Positions 1-9,270 of a stretch of 15,800 nt of DNA are shown piece by piece. The notes beneath the pieces were generated by a model. The model saw nothing but the letters and a program-made list of their open reading frames with translations. It was not told the origin of the DNA and did no database searches. Origin of the DNA: Physocladia obscura (taxonomy: Eukaryota; Chytridiomycota; Chytridiomycetes; Chytridiales; Chytriomycetaceae); the NCBI GenBank assembly GCA_027596945.1, contig JADGJH010000640.1, positions 1 through 15,800 on the forward strand, in the 5' to 3' direction. The translations under genes were made by a program, and so were the position numbers. Each line of letters starts with the position of its first letter. The stretch's first letter is position 1.

Positions 1-28
1 AGAAAATGAAATATATTTCAAATGAAAA

Positions 29-919
29 ATGAAAGAATTTTCACAAAGAATTGTTGTTTGCAAAATCTCTCTAATGATACTGAAGTCAGGAAAGATGGAT
101 GGCTCATTGCTATCAAATCAGAGCCTGATGCTCGCCACTGGTCGAACGGTTTCTATTTTGCGTAGACCGGCATTGAGAACAGCCATTATTCATGCAAATC
201 CTGAGCATATGCTTAATCCTAATCCAATTTGCTTGGTTCTCGTCAACGGTTTCAAATCAACTTTCACTGAATCACGAAAAACTCGATTTTTTATTACCTT
301 TTGCGAGAGAGCCAACATTGACTTTGCAACATTCGACCATGCGGGGCACGGTCCAAATCCATCAGTATCCTTTGGAGAATGCACTCTACCAATGTGGAAA
401 GACGATTTAAACGCACTCATCAACGACCCGAATTTCGTTGGCTCCGAAAACAGCAAAGTTGTCTTGGTGGCTTGCTCAATGGGTCTCCATTTAAGTTTGT
501 TGTGTGCGCAATCAAACCCAAGAAAGATATGCGGAATTGTTGGTGTTGGTGGCGCGTGCAACTTTCATAGCTTTGTATCTGGGTTCTACGCAAACTCACA
601 GGTTTCCGACAATGTTTGGATGAGAGAATCCCGTTATGATCCAGCAGGATATCCAATCTATCGTAAATTTATCAAATCGATCTCGGAATGCGCGATTAAT
701 GAAACTACGTTTTGCGTGGACTGCCCTGTTGTGCTTGTGCATGGAATGCAGGATGAAGAGGTCCCGTTCAATGATGCGATTAAAGTGGCGCAGTTTATCA
801 CGACCAAAGATGTCCAGGTTTTGTTGTTGAAAAATGGGGATCATCGGCTCAGTTCTGAACAGGAGTTGGCAGCCATAGAATCCGAAGTGCAAGCAATGAT
901 TTCAAAAATAGGTGTGTAA
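29..919 (+). CDS. ABHD10-like alpha/beta hydrolase (serine esterase/thioesterase family)
   Basis: An intact, intronless 296-residue frame of the alpha/beta-hydrolase fold. Residues 69-75 (LVLVNGF) form the first core strand and oxyanion-loop region. FDHAGHG at 102-108 matches the FDYSGHG-type motif of the ABHD10/bacterial 'GFMSDMKG' hydrolases. The nucleophile elbow is ACSMG with Ser150, the acid is probably Asp242 (HGMQDEEVP), and the base is His272 (NGDHRLSS). ABHD10 members are mitochondrial esterases or depalmitoylases; the substrate here is unknown. An in-frame TGA six bases before the ATG makes residue 1 the first possible start, but Met16, Met23 and Met34 are alternatives. The segment after Met34 (TGRTVSILRRPALRTA) is basic and hydroxylated like a mitochondrial presequence. 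Oddity: the elbow lacks the first Gly of GxSxG. Family call is good; substrate and start are uncertain. Confidence 0.85.
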   Translation: MKEFSQRIVVCKISLMILKSGKMDGSLLSNQSLMLATGRTVSILRRPALRTAIIHANPEHMLNPNPICLVLVNGFKSTFTESRKTRFFITFCERANIDFATFDHAGHGPNPSVSFGECTLPMWKDDLNALINDPNFVGSENSKVVLVACSMGLHLSLLCAQSNPRKICGIVGVGGACNFHSFVSGFYANSQVSDNVWMRESRYDPAGYPIYRKFIKSISECAINETTFCVDCPVVLVHGMQDEEVPFNDAIKVAQFITTKDVQVLLLKNGDHRLSSEQELAAIESEVQAMISKIGV

Positions 920-1097
920 AGGAGAGGAAGGTTGCAGGGAGGGGGAGGGGCACTCATCCAAAAAAAAAAAAGAATAGAGATTTTCAATTCAAACATTGAT
1001 ATTCTTGGCTCGTTAGTTATGGTAAGAAATTCCCAAAACCGCGTCTCCAAAATTTTGAGTTTTGCAACAAGCGAGTTTATGCTTGTTCAATGTGTAG

Positions 1098-1497
1098 ATT
1101 GGAAATTCAAATTTTTCGTCCATTGAATCAGATTTTAAAATTCCAAATTTTACTTCAGTATTACCCATGTTTGCGAAAGATCCAGATCAACTTGGCAGTC
1201 GAACAGCTTACGTAGTACTTGAGGAAAACAGGCAGAGGAAACTGCTCTTGAAACACCTTCACTGCCATTGTATTGAGAAATAAAATGGAAGAAAAAAAAA
1301 GGGAAAGCGTGCGAAAGTGGGCAAAGAAAGGTGAAAACGACCATGCGGACGGTGGTGTTGATTGAAAGAAAACAAACAAAGAGAAAGAAAGAAAAGAAAC
1401 TGAGGGTGACACCGCTATCTACCTGTTGAACTGGGTTAGTCATCAGACCTTCCTTAAAAAGGAATTTTGTGCGAAAATTTACCAACCATTACAAAAT
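1098..1497 (+). other. coding-like open stretches downstream of the hydrolase, gene unresolved
   Basis: Two open stretches on the same strand read like real protein but do not form one ORF. The first (1098-1283) has an ATG at 1167 and encodes a charged tail rich in Glu, Arg, Gln and Lys before a TAA. The second (1366-1497) follows a TGA and reads a Lys/Glu-rich segment and then GDTAIYLLNWVSHQ before TGA at 1498. The stretch between them is purine-rich (GAAAG repeats), so an intron is possible, but I found no convincing donor and acceptor pair that keeps frame. Either a small gene whose exons I cannot join or a decayed fragment. No family recognised. Confidence 0.25.
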
Positions 1498-1723
1498 TGA
1501 TAAATACAAAAATAATAAATTTTTTTGGGGGTCCAACAACCATTCATACAGAGGGAAGTAATCATTTGGAGCAAACAGATGTCTATTTGATGGATGACTA
1601 TTTTGATTGAACTGGAATTTGGCCAAAATAAATTTTCCATTAGAGGACTTCCAAAGATTTTTTTAGACCAAAAAATTATAGTCCAAACAAGCCAAACCAA
1701 AAATATAACAGCAAAACAAAACA

Positions 1724-2027
1724 ACAGAATTATGCAGACAAAATTGGCAGCTACATGAAATTTATGACCTGCTGGATGTTGTCAAAAATGCTCTTCTGGC
1801 CAGAGCAAATGAATGTAAGCAAGTAACACCCAGTATGTAGCATTGGGCTACAGTCATTAATGTCCTTAAAAACAAGTTCAAGAAGCTGTATAACCACAAA
1901 AAACCAAATGGCAACCCAGTGTGCCCCCATGGAGGTAGTCCATGCAAAGCAAGCTGCTCAGCAAATTAACATAAAGAATAATAATTCTGTGTTGGATGAT
2001 GATTGACAACAATTACAACAACAATAA
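1724..2027 (+). pseudogene. decayed Myb/SANT-like DNA-binding protein gene
   Basis: Reading from 1724, the frame runs TELCRQNWQLHEIYDLLDVV, then KNALLARANECKQVTPSM, hits a TAG at 1838, and continues HWATVINVLKNKFKKLYNHK followed by KPNGNPVCP. A one-base shift near 1927 is needed to continue as MEVVHAKQAAQQINIKNNNS and an Asp run, then TGA (2004) and a Gln run. A Trp-containing helix, a KxKFKKL helix, KKPxGxPxCP and then an xxHAKQxA helix is the layout I know from Myb/SANT-like proteins found in many copies in oomycete and basal fungal genomes, often beside transposons. This is recognition from memory, not a search. With a stop and a frameshift it cannot be functional. Confidence 0.5.
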
Positions 2028-2039
2028 TGACAATGAAAA

Positions 2040-2947
2040 AAACTTGCTAGATTCAAATCAATTTGATAAGCTACAGTAAGACAGCAGCAATGAGTTTTCT
2101 CAGTTTTGGTGACTAATTAGTATGAGTTTATTTCCATCATGCTAACAGGTGTTATGTTTTAATATTCCTTCCAGGAGTACTGTAACAAGCAGGGTTGGTC
2201 TGACAGCCTCTGAATTGCTGGCTATTCCTGCTTGAATGTGATGAATTTCTTCAAATGGGTCAAGTTCTGGCAACAGTCCACCCTTAGTCAGGCTGTGTAG
2301 AAATGAAGGGCAATTGATGATTAAATGCCAAGATAAGTGTGAATATTATATTATATGTGTATATGTGATCATCATATCTTGTCTTTATTAGATTGTACCA
2401 AGAGTCAAAAGACATGACAGAGTTGTTGGTAATATTTCTAATGCAAAATGAAAAATTCAACAGAGAAGAGTGAGAGGCAAGAGAGGGAATAGTGAAAAAA
2501 GAAAGAGAAAAAAAAATGTGCTGTAAATTAGAATGTTAATCAAATTTTCTCAAAGAATTTTCCAGAAATTTCTCAAGCCTTCTATTACTTTCAAGAACCC
2601 AGAAACATCTCAAGTGATTTCAACCATTTTTTTTTTCTAAGTTTCTTTTATTCTTTTTCTTTTTTTTTTTTTTCCACTTCAAAAACTGCTTAAACATCCC
2701 TTTTTTTTCTTTATGATGGGTCTTATCAAATAAAACAAATCCTTCATTAAGTATTAAACTCTCAACTCCAACTATATCCCATACTTTCATCTTGACTCTT
2801 ATCATTTATTTCTGAGATATAAAGTATTGAATTAGTTGTTTCAAGCTGCTACAGCTACCAGTAAAATCTGCTACTACTTTCTTTAACTTATTAAAACCAT
2901 ATGCCAGTTCTCCAGCTATTTAAAGCAATTTACTTCACTTGTTTAGC
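2040..2947. other. AT-rich spacer with T-tracts, no supported gene
   Basis: No frame longer than about 60 codons has plausible composition. 2625-2712 holds several T runs (one of about 16). Around 2190-2330 there are short coding-like pieces on the + strand (LTASELLAI and CDEFLQMGQVLATVHP in different frames) that could be the worn end of another Myb/SANT-type gene, but this is too weak to call. Confidence 0.5.
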
Positions 2948-3568
2948 CTAGATCTGTTGCTGCTGAAAGACAGCCATGCAACTTTTGTATTCTGCATATT
3001 CCTGAGTAGAACAGAACATTCCGTTTTTAATAAAATATAGGATAAAGTGCAAGAGAGACTTCCAAACATTTTGCATAGCATCCTGCTCTCCATACTTCCA
3101 CAATAAAAATGAATTAATAAACCCAAAATTGTATTTGTAGCATTTGCTTCAACAGTTGTCCACATCTAGATATACCACATTTTACAACATAATACTTTAA
3201 AAATTCAGGTACAATATCACTAAAAGTGTTTAGATCAATAGACACAGCATTAATAAACCTTCCTGGGTTGGAACTGTAGTTTCAAAGAAGGATCTGCCAG
3301 AAACACAAATTTGGAGATCCCAAATTGGCAGCCATCAGGTAGTTTCTGACTCATAATTGCTATTGTTGTTTCAAAAGGACAAGTATTGCACTTTTTCTTT
3401 GTTGATTCCAGATGTGCATACAGCACAGTATCATAAATACCAAGGTGGGTCAGTGATATTGAACTTTCATGGCAAGTGGCAATAGTCTGGAATAATTCAC
3501 TGCCAAGCATAATTAATCCATCTATTTGGCTCATCAAAGTAAACAGCCAGAGTAGGTTGTGCCTCAAC
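2948..3568 (-). pseudogene. frameshifted gene relic of unknown family
   Basis: On the minus strand a coherent protein appears only if frames are changed. It begins VEAQPTLAVYFDEPNRWINY (from 3568), continues in a second frame near 3500 (GIYDTVLYAHLESTKKKCNT, then FETTIAIMSQKLPDGC), switches near 3270 to NPGRFINAVSIDLNTFSDIV and FLKYYVVKCGISRCGQ, and switches again near 3115 to VYINSFLLWKYGEQDAMQNV, ending FQQQQI at the TAG at 2948-2950. Each segment has ordinary amino-acid composition while the other frames do not. Just upstream, the minus-strand text TGACTAATTGTTTAG looks like a branch point plus 3' splice site, so 3568 may be an exon start. The family is not recognised; transposon origin is likely but not shown. 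Confidence 0.45.
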
Positions 3569-3649
3569 CTAAACAATTAGTCAAATATCTTGTTAGTATC
3601 TCAATAGCAGGAACTGAGATTATTGACTTCAAGAACTTAGAAGCACTGT

Positions 3650-3940
3650 GTGATAAACATCATAGTTGGCAGAGTTTTTCCCACAGAAATAAGAATGACA
3701 GATTTGGAAGAAATAGCTAGAGCAGATTTCAGATGGTTTCATCAAGGCAGCAAAGTGACAGAAATTGGAGGGAGTCGGATTACAGAAGAAGAACTGGCGG
3801 AGGTATTTAAAGGTGACCTAGAATTGACACCAGATTACTGGGATAGCAAGCAAGGAGAAACTGGTGGAAGGTGCAAGAGTGGGGGAAATAATCAAAAGAG
3901 GACGGCAATTCTTTCCAACAAGCTGCAATTAGTGTACTGA
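3650..3940 (+). CDS. hypothetical protein, 96 codons, unrecognised
   Basis: An uninterrupted frame with a well-mixed, acidic composition: TDLEEIARADFRWFHQGSKV in the first half, then ITEEELAEVFKGDLELTPDY followed by WDSKQGETGGR, ending LQLVY. It lies between the minus-strand relic and the sterol acyltransferase, with richer GC than its flanks. The start is uncertain; Met16 (MTDLEEIARA) reads better than Met1. It may be a piece of a transposon protein or one exon of a larger gene. No domain identified. Confidence 0.35.
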   Translation: MINIIVGRVFPTEIRMTDLEEIARADFRWFHQGSKVTEIGGSRITEEELAEVFKGDLELTPDYWDSKQGETGGRCKSGGNNQKRTAILSNKLQLVY

Positions 3941-4301
3941 GGTACATTAAACTGTCAGGTACTTGAACGCAAACTTTAAGGTCTGAGGATACACTTTACT
4001 TAGAGAATTTACTTTCAATAATGATATTAAAGTAAAAAAAAAGCATCATCGTTATTTTTTTTTATCAACCTGTTAAGTTGCGACTGCCTAAACACCCACA
4101 GCTATTTTATTGAGTTACATTGCGAAAATAAGATAAGCGAAGAAGGAAAGAAAAAAAATGGTGAAAGCGGCCATATGCTGGAAGGCTTAATGAGAAACTA
4201 ACACAATAATAAAGAACAATGGATAAAATTTACGATGACATATACAAATCAATGAAACAATGAATAACTTTTTCTTTTTGTCCAAAAAACGCGTGTGACA
4301 G
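3941..4301. other. upstream region of the sterol acyltransferase gene
   Basis: No gene seen. AT-rich, with A/T homopolymers near 4035 and 4050 and a GAAAG/AAAG-rich stretch around 4138-4160. An in-frame TGA sits directly before the CAG-ATG of the next gene, so either 4302 is the start codon or TGTGACAG is a 3' splice site for an upstream exon I cannot identify. Confidence 0.4.
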
Positions 4302-5478
4302 ATGCCGGAAAAAGCCATGCATGATAAAACGCAGTATACTACGATTCAAAAGCATCAGCACTCAAAACCACGCGGATATTATACTTTGGCAACAATGGGC
4401 GCGTTTTTTTATTTCGTTTCTTTACTCTGGAAAAGCGGTGGAGTATCTGTCAATCCCGTACTTCTACATCGCACGAAAACACTTTTTATAACCGATGCGT
4501 TTCTTGTGATAAGCTGCACTATTGCTATTATTCCCGTTTTTTTGACTATCTGGACAGCCAAGTATTATCCGTCTGCCGCAACTGCAGTCACCGCGAAGCC
4601 AGTATCTTTTACATTATATATTCTTGCTATCTGGTTTTCTATTTGGCTCTCAATTTTATTTTCGCAGGATTGGAAGTGGCCGCAATCGTTATGCTTGGTT
4701 CTTCACCTCATTGCAAATCTGATGAAAAACTATTCTTATCTGACAACAAACATGTCTCTACTACACAAACTTAATCGCTGCAGAGAAATTGAGCAGGAAA
4801 TATTTTATCTCGCAGAAATAGAAGCTTCAGATTCATCTGTCTGTAACAATTCAACCTCGTCCCGTTCATCCTCACCAACCTCAGATTCAGATTCAAGCAC
4901 GCTCGTAAACAGTTCTGATCCCACCGATTCCACGGGAATAACGAAAACAAAAATCGCGGCTTTGCGTTCTGAAGAGGCTTGTTTGAAAAAGGAATTGAAG
5001 GGAAAATCGTCAGACATTGTTTTCCCAAATAATGTGACATTTTTGAACTGGATTGATTATATGCTTATTCCGACATTTGTTTATGAAATCGATTTCCCAC
5101 GAGTTGCAAGGTTTAATTTCTTTTCTTTTTAAATCACCTTTTTAAAGTTTTTATTTGACATGTGCCCTCAAGATTTTCTTCGTTATCCTTTTTTCGCAAC
5201 TGTTTTGGATTGACTGTATCCGTGTGCTTGCTATCTACTGTGCTAGATATTGAAATTCTTCCTATACTTATGAATGCTCGCAAGATTGGATTCGCGTCCT
5301 CATTTATTTTACTTATAATGCCATGTATTGTTGGATCAGCTTTGGCGTTTTTCATTATCTTTGAGGTAAGCGCATGGATACTACTATAATAATTATAATT
5401 ATAATTATAATTATAATTATTAGTATTAGTATTAGTATTAGTATTAGTATTAGTATTATTATTATTAGTATTAGTATT

Positions 5479-5538
<60 letters not shown>

Positions 5539-5984
5539 GTTTACCAACGACAACATAGTTTGTTTGCCACGCGTTTGCCAATTTGACTCTTTTTGCTGAC
5601 TCCGAATTTTACCAAGATTGGTGGAATTCATGCACATTTGATGAGTTCGCTCGTCGCTGGAATAAACCCGTACACAAATTTCTTTTGCGTCATGTGTACC
5701 ATGAATCAATCAAGTCACTGTGTTTAACAAAATACCAGGCATCATTACTTACTTTTTTAATAAGTAGTATGTTTCATGAACTAGTAATACTAGTGGTAAA
5801 TAAGCGTTTTCGTCCATGGTTCTTTTTCTTCCAGATGACACAAGTTCCATTGATTTGGATGATGAAGTTGCCATTTCTGCAGGAGCAAAAAGTGTTTGGA
5901 AATGCTCTCTTTTGGTTTGCAATGTTTGTTGGGCCACCGTTGATGGCTGTTTTATACCTTCGCGAAAATTTTGACAATAATTGA
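4302..5984 (+). CDS. sterol O-acyltransferase (ARE1/ARE2, ACAT/SOAT type; MBOAT family)
   Basis: Three exons, 4302-5110, 5173-5365 and 5559-5984, join in frame to 475 residues. The enzyme is an ER membrane protein that esterifies sterol with fatty acyl-CoA for lipid-droplet storage. The N-terminal part (KPRGYYTLATMGAFFYFVSL) and several hydrophobic segments follow the ARE pattern. WIDYMLIPTFVYEIDFPR corresponds to the conserved 'P-Y-E-PR' region. FYQDWWN (351-357) is the family FYxDWWN motif, RWNKPVHKFLLRHVYH follows at about 367-382, and SSMFHE carries the expected catalytic His407. HKFLLRHVYH and the following segment favour ACAT/ARE over DGAT1. Intron 1 is 62 nt with an unusual GTTTAA donor. 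Intron 2 has a GTAAGC donor and restores FIIFE-FVCHAFANLTLFAD across the junction. Oddities: a short N-terminus for the family, a Ser/Asp-rich cytosolic insertion (about 177-213), and a large microsatellite in intron 2. Confidence 0.9.
5386..5538. repeat. compound microsatellite (TAATTA / ATTAGT / ATT) inside intron 2
   Basis: About 150 bp of simple repeat: self-complementary TAATTATAAT units, then ATTAGT hexamers interrupted by ATT, then a long (ATT)n run. It occupies most of the 193-nt second intron of the sterol acyltransferase (5366-5558), between the GTAAGC donor and the ACATAG acceptor. The poly-Ile and poly-Asn frames across it are artefacts of the repeat. Confidence 0.95.
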
Positions 5985-6098
5985 GATATGCTTTTGTAGT
6001 TTCATTGTTTTTAAGTTGAAATAATATCACATTATACCACCACAAAAATTTAATAACATATCTTATGATGCTTGAAAAAATAAGTATTACTATCAAAA

Positions 6099-6868
6099 CT
6101 AAACATTTATGCCCAGGTCTTGAAGAATATTCTGTGAAATATGCATTTCATTATTAATATTTGCAAGTTGTGCTGATTCAGGAGATAGAATTGGCTTAAA
6201 GAGGTGGGTCATGTATGGTGATGGATTGCCATTAATTAAATTTCAATGATTTGGAGTTGGCTCAGAAGCAATGTAGGATGCCCAAATTCGCCATTTTGCC
6301 CCTACACTTGTGAATCTGTTGCGTTGCACTTCTAGTAGCCGGTCCAAGATTGCTTCAATAACAGAATTAGCAGCAGCAGCAGATCTATTGTGCTGAGTTG
6401 GCAACAAAACTGTTTGTTCAAGCTGGTTCCAATCATTTTTTGATAATAATGATGTAGAATACTTCAAAACTGTGACTGGAATTGGAGTAGTAGACACAGC
6501 CAAAGAACACAAGAATGTTGAACTTAGCTTGGAGAATTTCATAACTCGATTGTTTTGTTTAAACAAAATATAGTTGTCCATATTCTCAATTGTCAGTGTA
6601 GAGTTGCTGCTGGAGTATACATTACCATCAATAATAGTTGCAGGCTGTATATGGGTTTGAAAAGCAGTCCAAATAGCAGTTTTGAAGTCTTGAATACTAC
6701 GGCATGAGAGGCTAATGTCTGCAGCTTGATTTGTCACCAATCTTGCTTGCTGTCCAATGTAGTCCTTGATTATTGGCCTCAATCTGATGGTATGAAGGGT
6801 ATCTTTCAGATTGTTCATCTGATTGTACTTGATTGCTCAGTGCAATGATTCAAAGCAAAAAAGAATTG
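6099..6868 (-). pseudogene. gene relic of unknown family, flanking the transposon's left end
   Basis: From 6818 down, 191 codons are open (MNNLKDTLHTIRLRPIIKDY near the start, GAKWRIWASYIASEPTPNH at the end) until a TGA at 6243-6245. The same frame then continues NLINGNPSPYMTHLFKPILS and on to a TAG at 6099-6101. The text before and after the TGA reads as one protein, so the TGA is probably a nonsense change. Upstream of 6818 the frame has a further TGA (about 6838) and then coding-like sequence up to the transposon edge at 6869. Composition: polar, Thr/Ser/Asn-rich, a few hydrophobic stretches, no motif recognised. Probably repeat-derived; function unknown. Confidence 0.5.
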
Positions 6869-6908
6869 TATTATGTGTTTTGTCCAAAATTGGATTTTTC
6901 CAGTTGAA
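6869..6908 (+). repeat. left terminal inverted repeat
   Basis: Begins TATTATGTGTTTTGTCC and continues through a TGGATTTTTCCA core (4-bp stem, TTTT loop). It pairs with the right end at 36 of 40 positions. All four differences are transitions: repeat positions 8, 17, 37 and 38. Confidence 0.85.
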
Positions 6909-7007
6909 CCTCACCTGGAAAAAAGACACCTGATTGTCTGCCGGAATCCTCTAGCTTTTGTTGGTACCATCCAATTGATCTCAAACAAGTTGTAATCAAT
7001 AAAAAAC

Positions 7008-8145
7008 ATGGATATTTACTTATATGTATACAGTAACAGCCACAGGGGCCTTTTTATTAAGATTACTAATAGGATGGCTGCCAATCTGAAGAACAGTCCC
7101 CTGCAGATTCTTTTGAGTGCTGGGCTTGATTCAGATCAAAGTATTGCAACAAACCACCCAATTTCAGGCACAACTATTAATGAGCATTCAAATTTGGTTC
7201 AATTAAGTGTTTGAAAGTTCCCATTGTGTCACTCAAATATTGAAAGACCTGCTCTTGTTATCTGTAGTAATAGTGTGGGTGACTTCAAGAGCCAGCTTTT
7301 CAATATTGCAGCTCCCTTCCTTGACAAGGAAGTTGAAATTGTTGCATCAGCAAATCTTTCTGATACACCAGTCTACAGATTTGCACCAGTTCAGGAAGGT
7401 GGACTGTTGAAGATCTCCCAAAATATGTAAAACTGCATGTTGATAAACAGAAGGAAGGAGTGTAGACCTTAGATTCTCTCACTGATGAAAAATTCACAAA
7501 CTCTAAACATCCGGAATCAGGAAGCACAATCAAAGTTGTTGTCATCACTCATACTTGCAGTAGTTTGAATGGAGCAACATACACTGAAGTAGAGAAACAC
7601 TTGCTAATGTATCAAATTGTTGATCATGCAGGTGCTCCAACAAATTTTTCAGTCTCCAGCTTTGCAAGAAGATTGGAAGAGAAGTGGGCAGGCTGATTTA
7701 AAGCATATAGCATTGCATGGAATTAGTATACCCAATATTGTTTGAACAGTCTCACTGGTTTAGAAGAGCTTGTTGAGGCAGGTCATCTGTATGAACTTAG
7801 TTCACATTTTTGTCCAAGACCTGTTGGTGAGCTCCATGCATTGCAAGCTCTTTCAAATCAATATCAGATTGCTCTTGGTGAAAACAGTGCCCATAAATTG
7901 ACCTGGAAGAATTTGGAGTGTCAATTGAAAATCTTGCAGAACAAGTTGCAATGGGAAAGCATTTCTTTGAAGAATTGGAGCATGATGTCAAGGATCTAAG
8001 TCAGCGGCGTAAACATGCACAAGACAGTGCAAAACTCTCCAGAAGATTGCTTCAAGATGGATCTGCTGCACTCAATGCTCAGTCAGTTGAGGATCAATTT
8101 GATTTGGAACATCATGAAGAAGATGACTTAAATGATTTGCAATAA
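7008..8145 (+). pseudogene. second gene of the transposon, unknown function, frameshifted
   Basis: Reads in three segments. 7008-7430: RMAANLKNSPLQILLSAGLD, a TGA at 7213, then NIERPALVICSNSVGDFKSQ and EVEIVASANLSDTPVYRFAP. A shift near 7415-7425 gives DLPKYVKLHVDKQKEGV, TAG, IKVVVITHTCSSLNGATYTE, FARRLEEKWAG, TGA, FKAYSIAWN, TAG, LTGLEELVEAGHLYELSSHF. A second shift near 7908 gives EFGVSIENLAEQVAMGKHFF, a basic SQRRKHAQDSAKLSRRLLQD stretch, and an acidic tail LEHHEEDDLNDLQ before TAA. About 370 codons in all. The C-terminal quarter is helical and charged. No catalytic motif or zinc finger is visible. It could be an accessory DNA-binding factor, or cargo captured by the element. Start is uncertain; 7008 and 7071 are candidate ATGs. 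Confidence 0.6.
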
Positions 8146-8146
8146 A
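8141..8146 (+). terminator. AATAAA poly(A) signal overlapping the stop codon
   Basis: AATAAA overlaps the TAA stop of the plus-strand transposon gene and is followed by a T-rich stretch. It is a plausible 3'-end signal in the short gap between the two convergent genes. Confidence 0.4.
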
Positions 8147-8171
8147 GTTTATTTTTCCACATTCTGTTCAC

Positions 8172-9223
8172 TCAATCACTTTCAAATCCATTTACTTCTG
8201 CCAATGGAATATTGAATACAAGTCCTGCATTAAAACTGCTCCAAGAATATCCACATTTTTTATAAATGCCCTTGAATGAATACTGATGAAACTCATTCAA
8301 GACTTCCATAACAATCAGAGTGAGATTCTTGAATGCATTTGGATGATAAATAACTTGCAGCATTTTCTTCACCATTCCAAAGAATATTTCTATTGGGTTG
8401 AAGAAGGGGCAGTATGCAGGTAAAACACTACTTTAATTCCACAGTATCTCAGTGCACTCACAATCTCAGGGTCACAATGAATAGCTGCTCCATCCATGAT
8501 CCAAACAGAGTTCCAACCAGGATACATTTTAATTGCTTGTTGATTATTAATTGTATAAAGACAACATTCAATAAAAAGATCCCGCGTGAATGTCCCTTCT
8601 GTATGATGAACATCAAGAAGACCAGTCAATCCAATCATGCACAGTAGCAAAACTCTTGGAAACTGTTTGTATTCACTGCAAAGAATGAGATGTTCACCCT
8701 TGAACCACCAACCGCACTTTCAAAGCATGTGTCTGTTGTCAAATAATACTTTGTCCAAGAAGACCAAATTATGTAGCTTCCAATCCAAATCCAGCAACTC
8801 TTGACAAAAGCAAACAATGTCAGATTGACAAATCTGAATAGCTTGCATTTCCAAGGCCTTCCACGACAAGTTTACTTCTTTCAATATCACAGATATTGAA
8901 GAAGATGATATAGAGACTCCATATTTGCATGCATAGAGTTGTTTCACCTTGTCTATGAACATTGTTGGTGCTTTAAGGTACTGGTTTACTAGCCACGCTC
9001 TCCTTGTCTCTCCATGCTCTGTGAAGATTCTATCCTTCTCCTTTCAACACACTCCATCACCTCTTTCATACTGATCAATCCAATTGGCTATAGTCAAGGG
9101 GATCTTGTTGAAGAGGTGTGCAAGTGCACTTTTTGACTTGCCCTTATGGTAGTACATATGCAGACAATAACTGCGTACATCAGAAGATGACTGTCTCTTC
9201 AAAACAGCTTGGTAGAGGTACAT
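8172..9223 (-). pseudogene. Tc1/mariner-type transposase, DD34E, inactivated
   Basis: From an ATG at 9223 the frame reads MYLYQAVLKRQSSSDVRSYC, HKGKSKSALAHLFNKIPLTI and ANWIDQYERGDGV, a helix-turn-helix DNA-binding region. After a TGA at 9044-9046 it continues to SWKALEMQAIQ and HNLVFLDKVLFDN, with the first catalytic Asp at about 8753-8755. A TGA at 8720-8722 interrupts, then KCGWWFKGEHLI and VWIMDGAAIHCDPEIVSALR with the second Asp at 8492-8494. A one-base loss in a T run near 8425 shifts the frame to LPAYCPFFNPIEIFFG, with the catalytic Glu at 8388-8390. Restoring that base gives 34 residues between the second Asp and Glu, i.e. DD34E. The frame ends at TGA 8172-8174. All three acidic residues survive; two nonsense codons and one frameshift kill it. 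A Tc1 consensus usually has Glu after the first Asp; here it is Lys. Confidence 0.85.
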
Positions 9224-9270
9224 AAGCTAATACAATGGATTTGAGCAGTGGATGAAAAATATAGATCTGA

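Noticed and set aside
1150..1485. Minus-strand 111-codon ORF rich in Phe
   Set aside because: The Phe/Leu runs come from the complement of the purine-rich GAAAG stretch; the plus strand reads better.
5134..5709. Minus-strand 191-codon ORF with poly-Asn, and the plus-strand poly-Ile ORF across 5374-5586
   Set aside because: Both are translations of the intronic microsatellite and antisense of the sterol acyltransferase exons.
8414..8647. Plus-strand ORF of 77 codons
   Set aside because: Shadow of the transposase catalytic domain on the minus strand.
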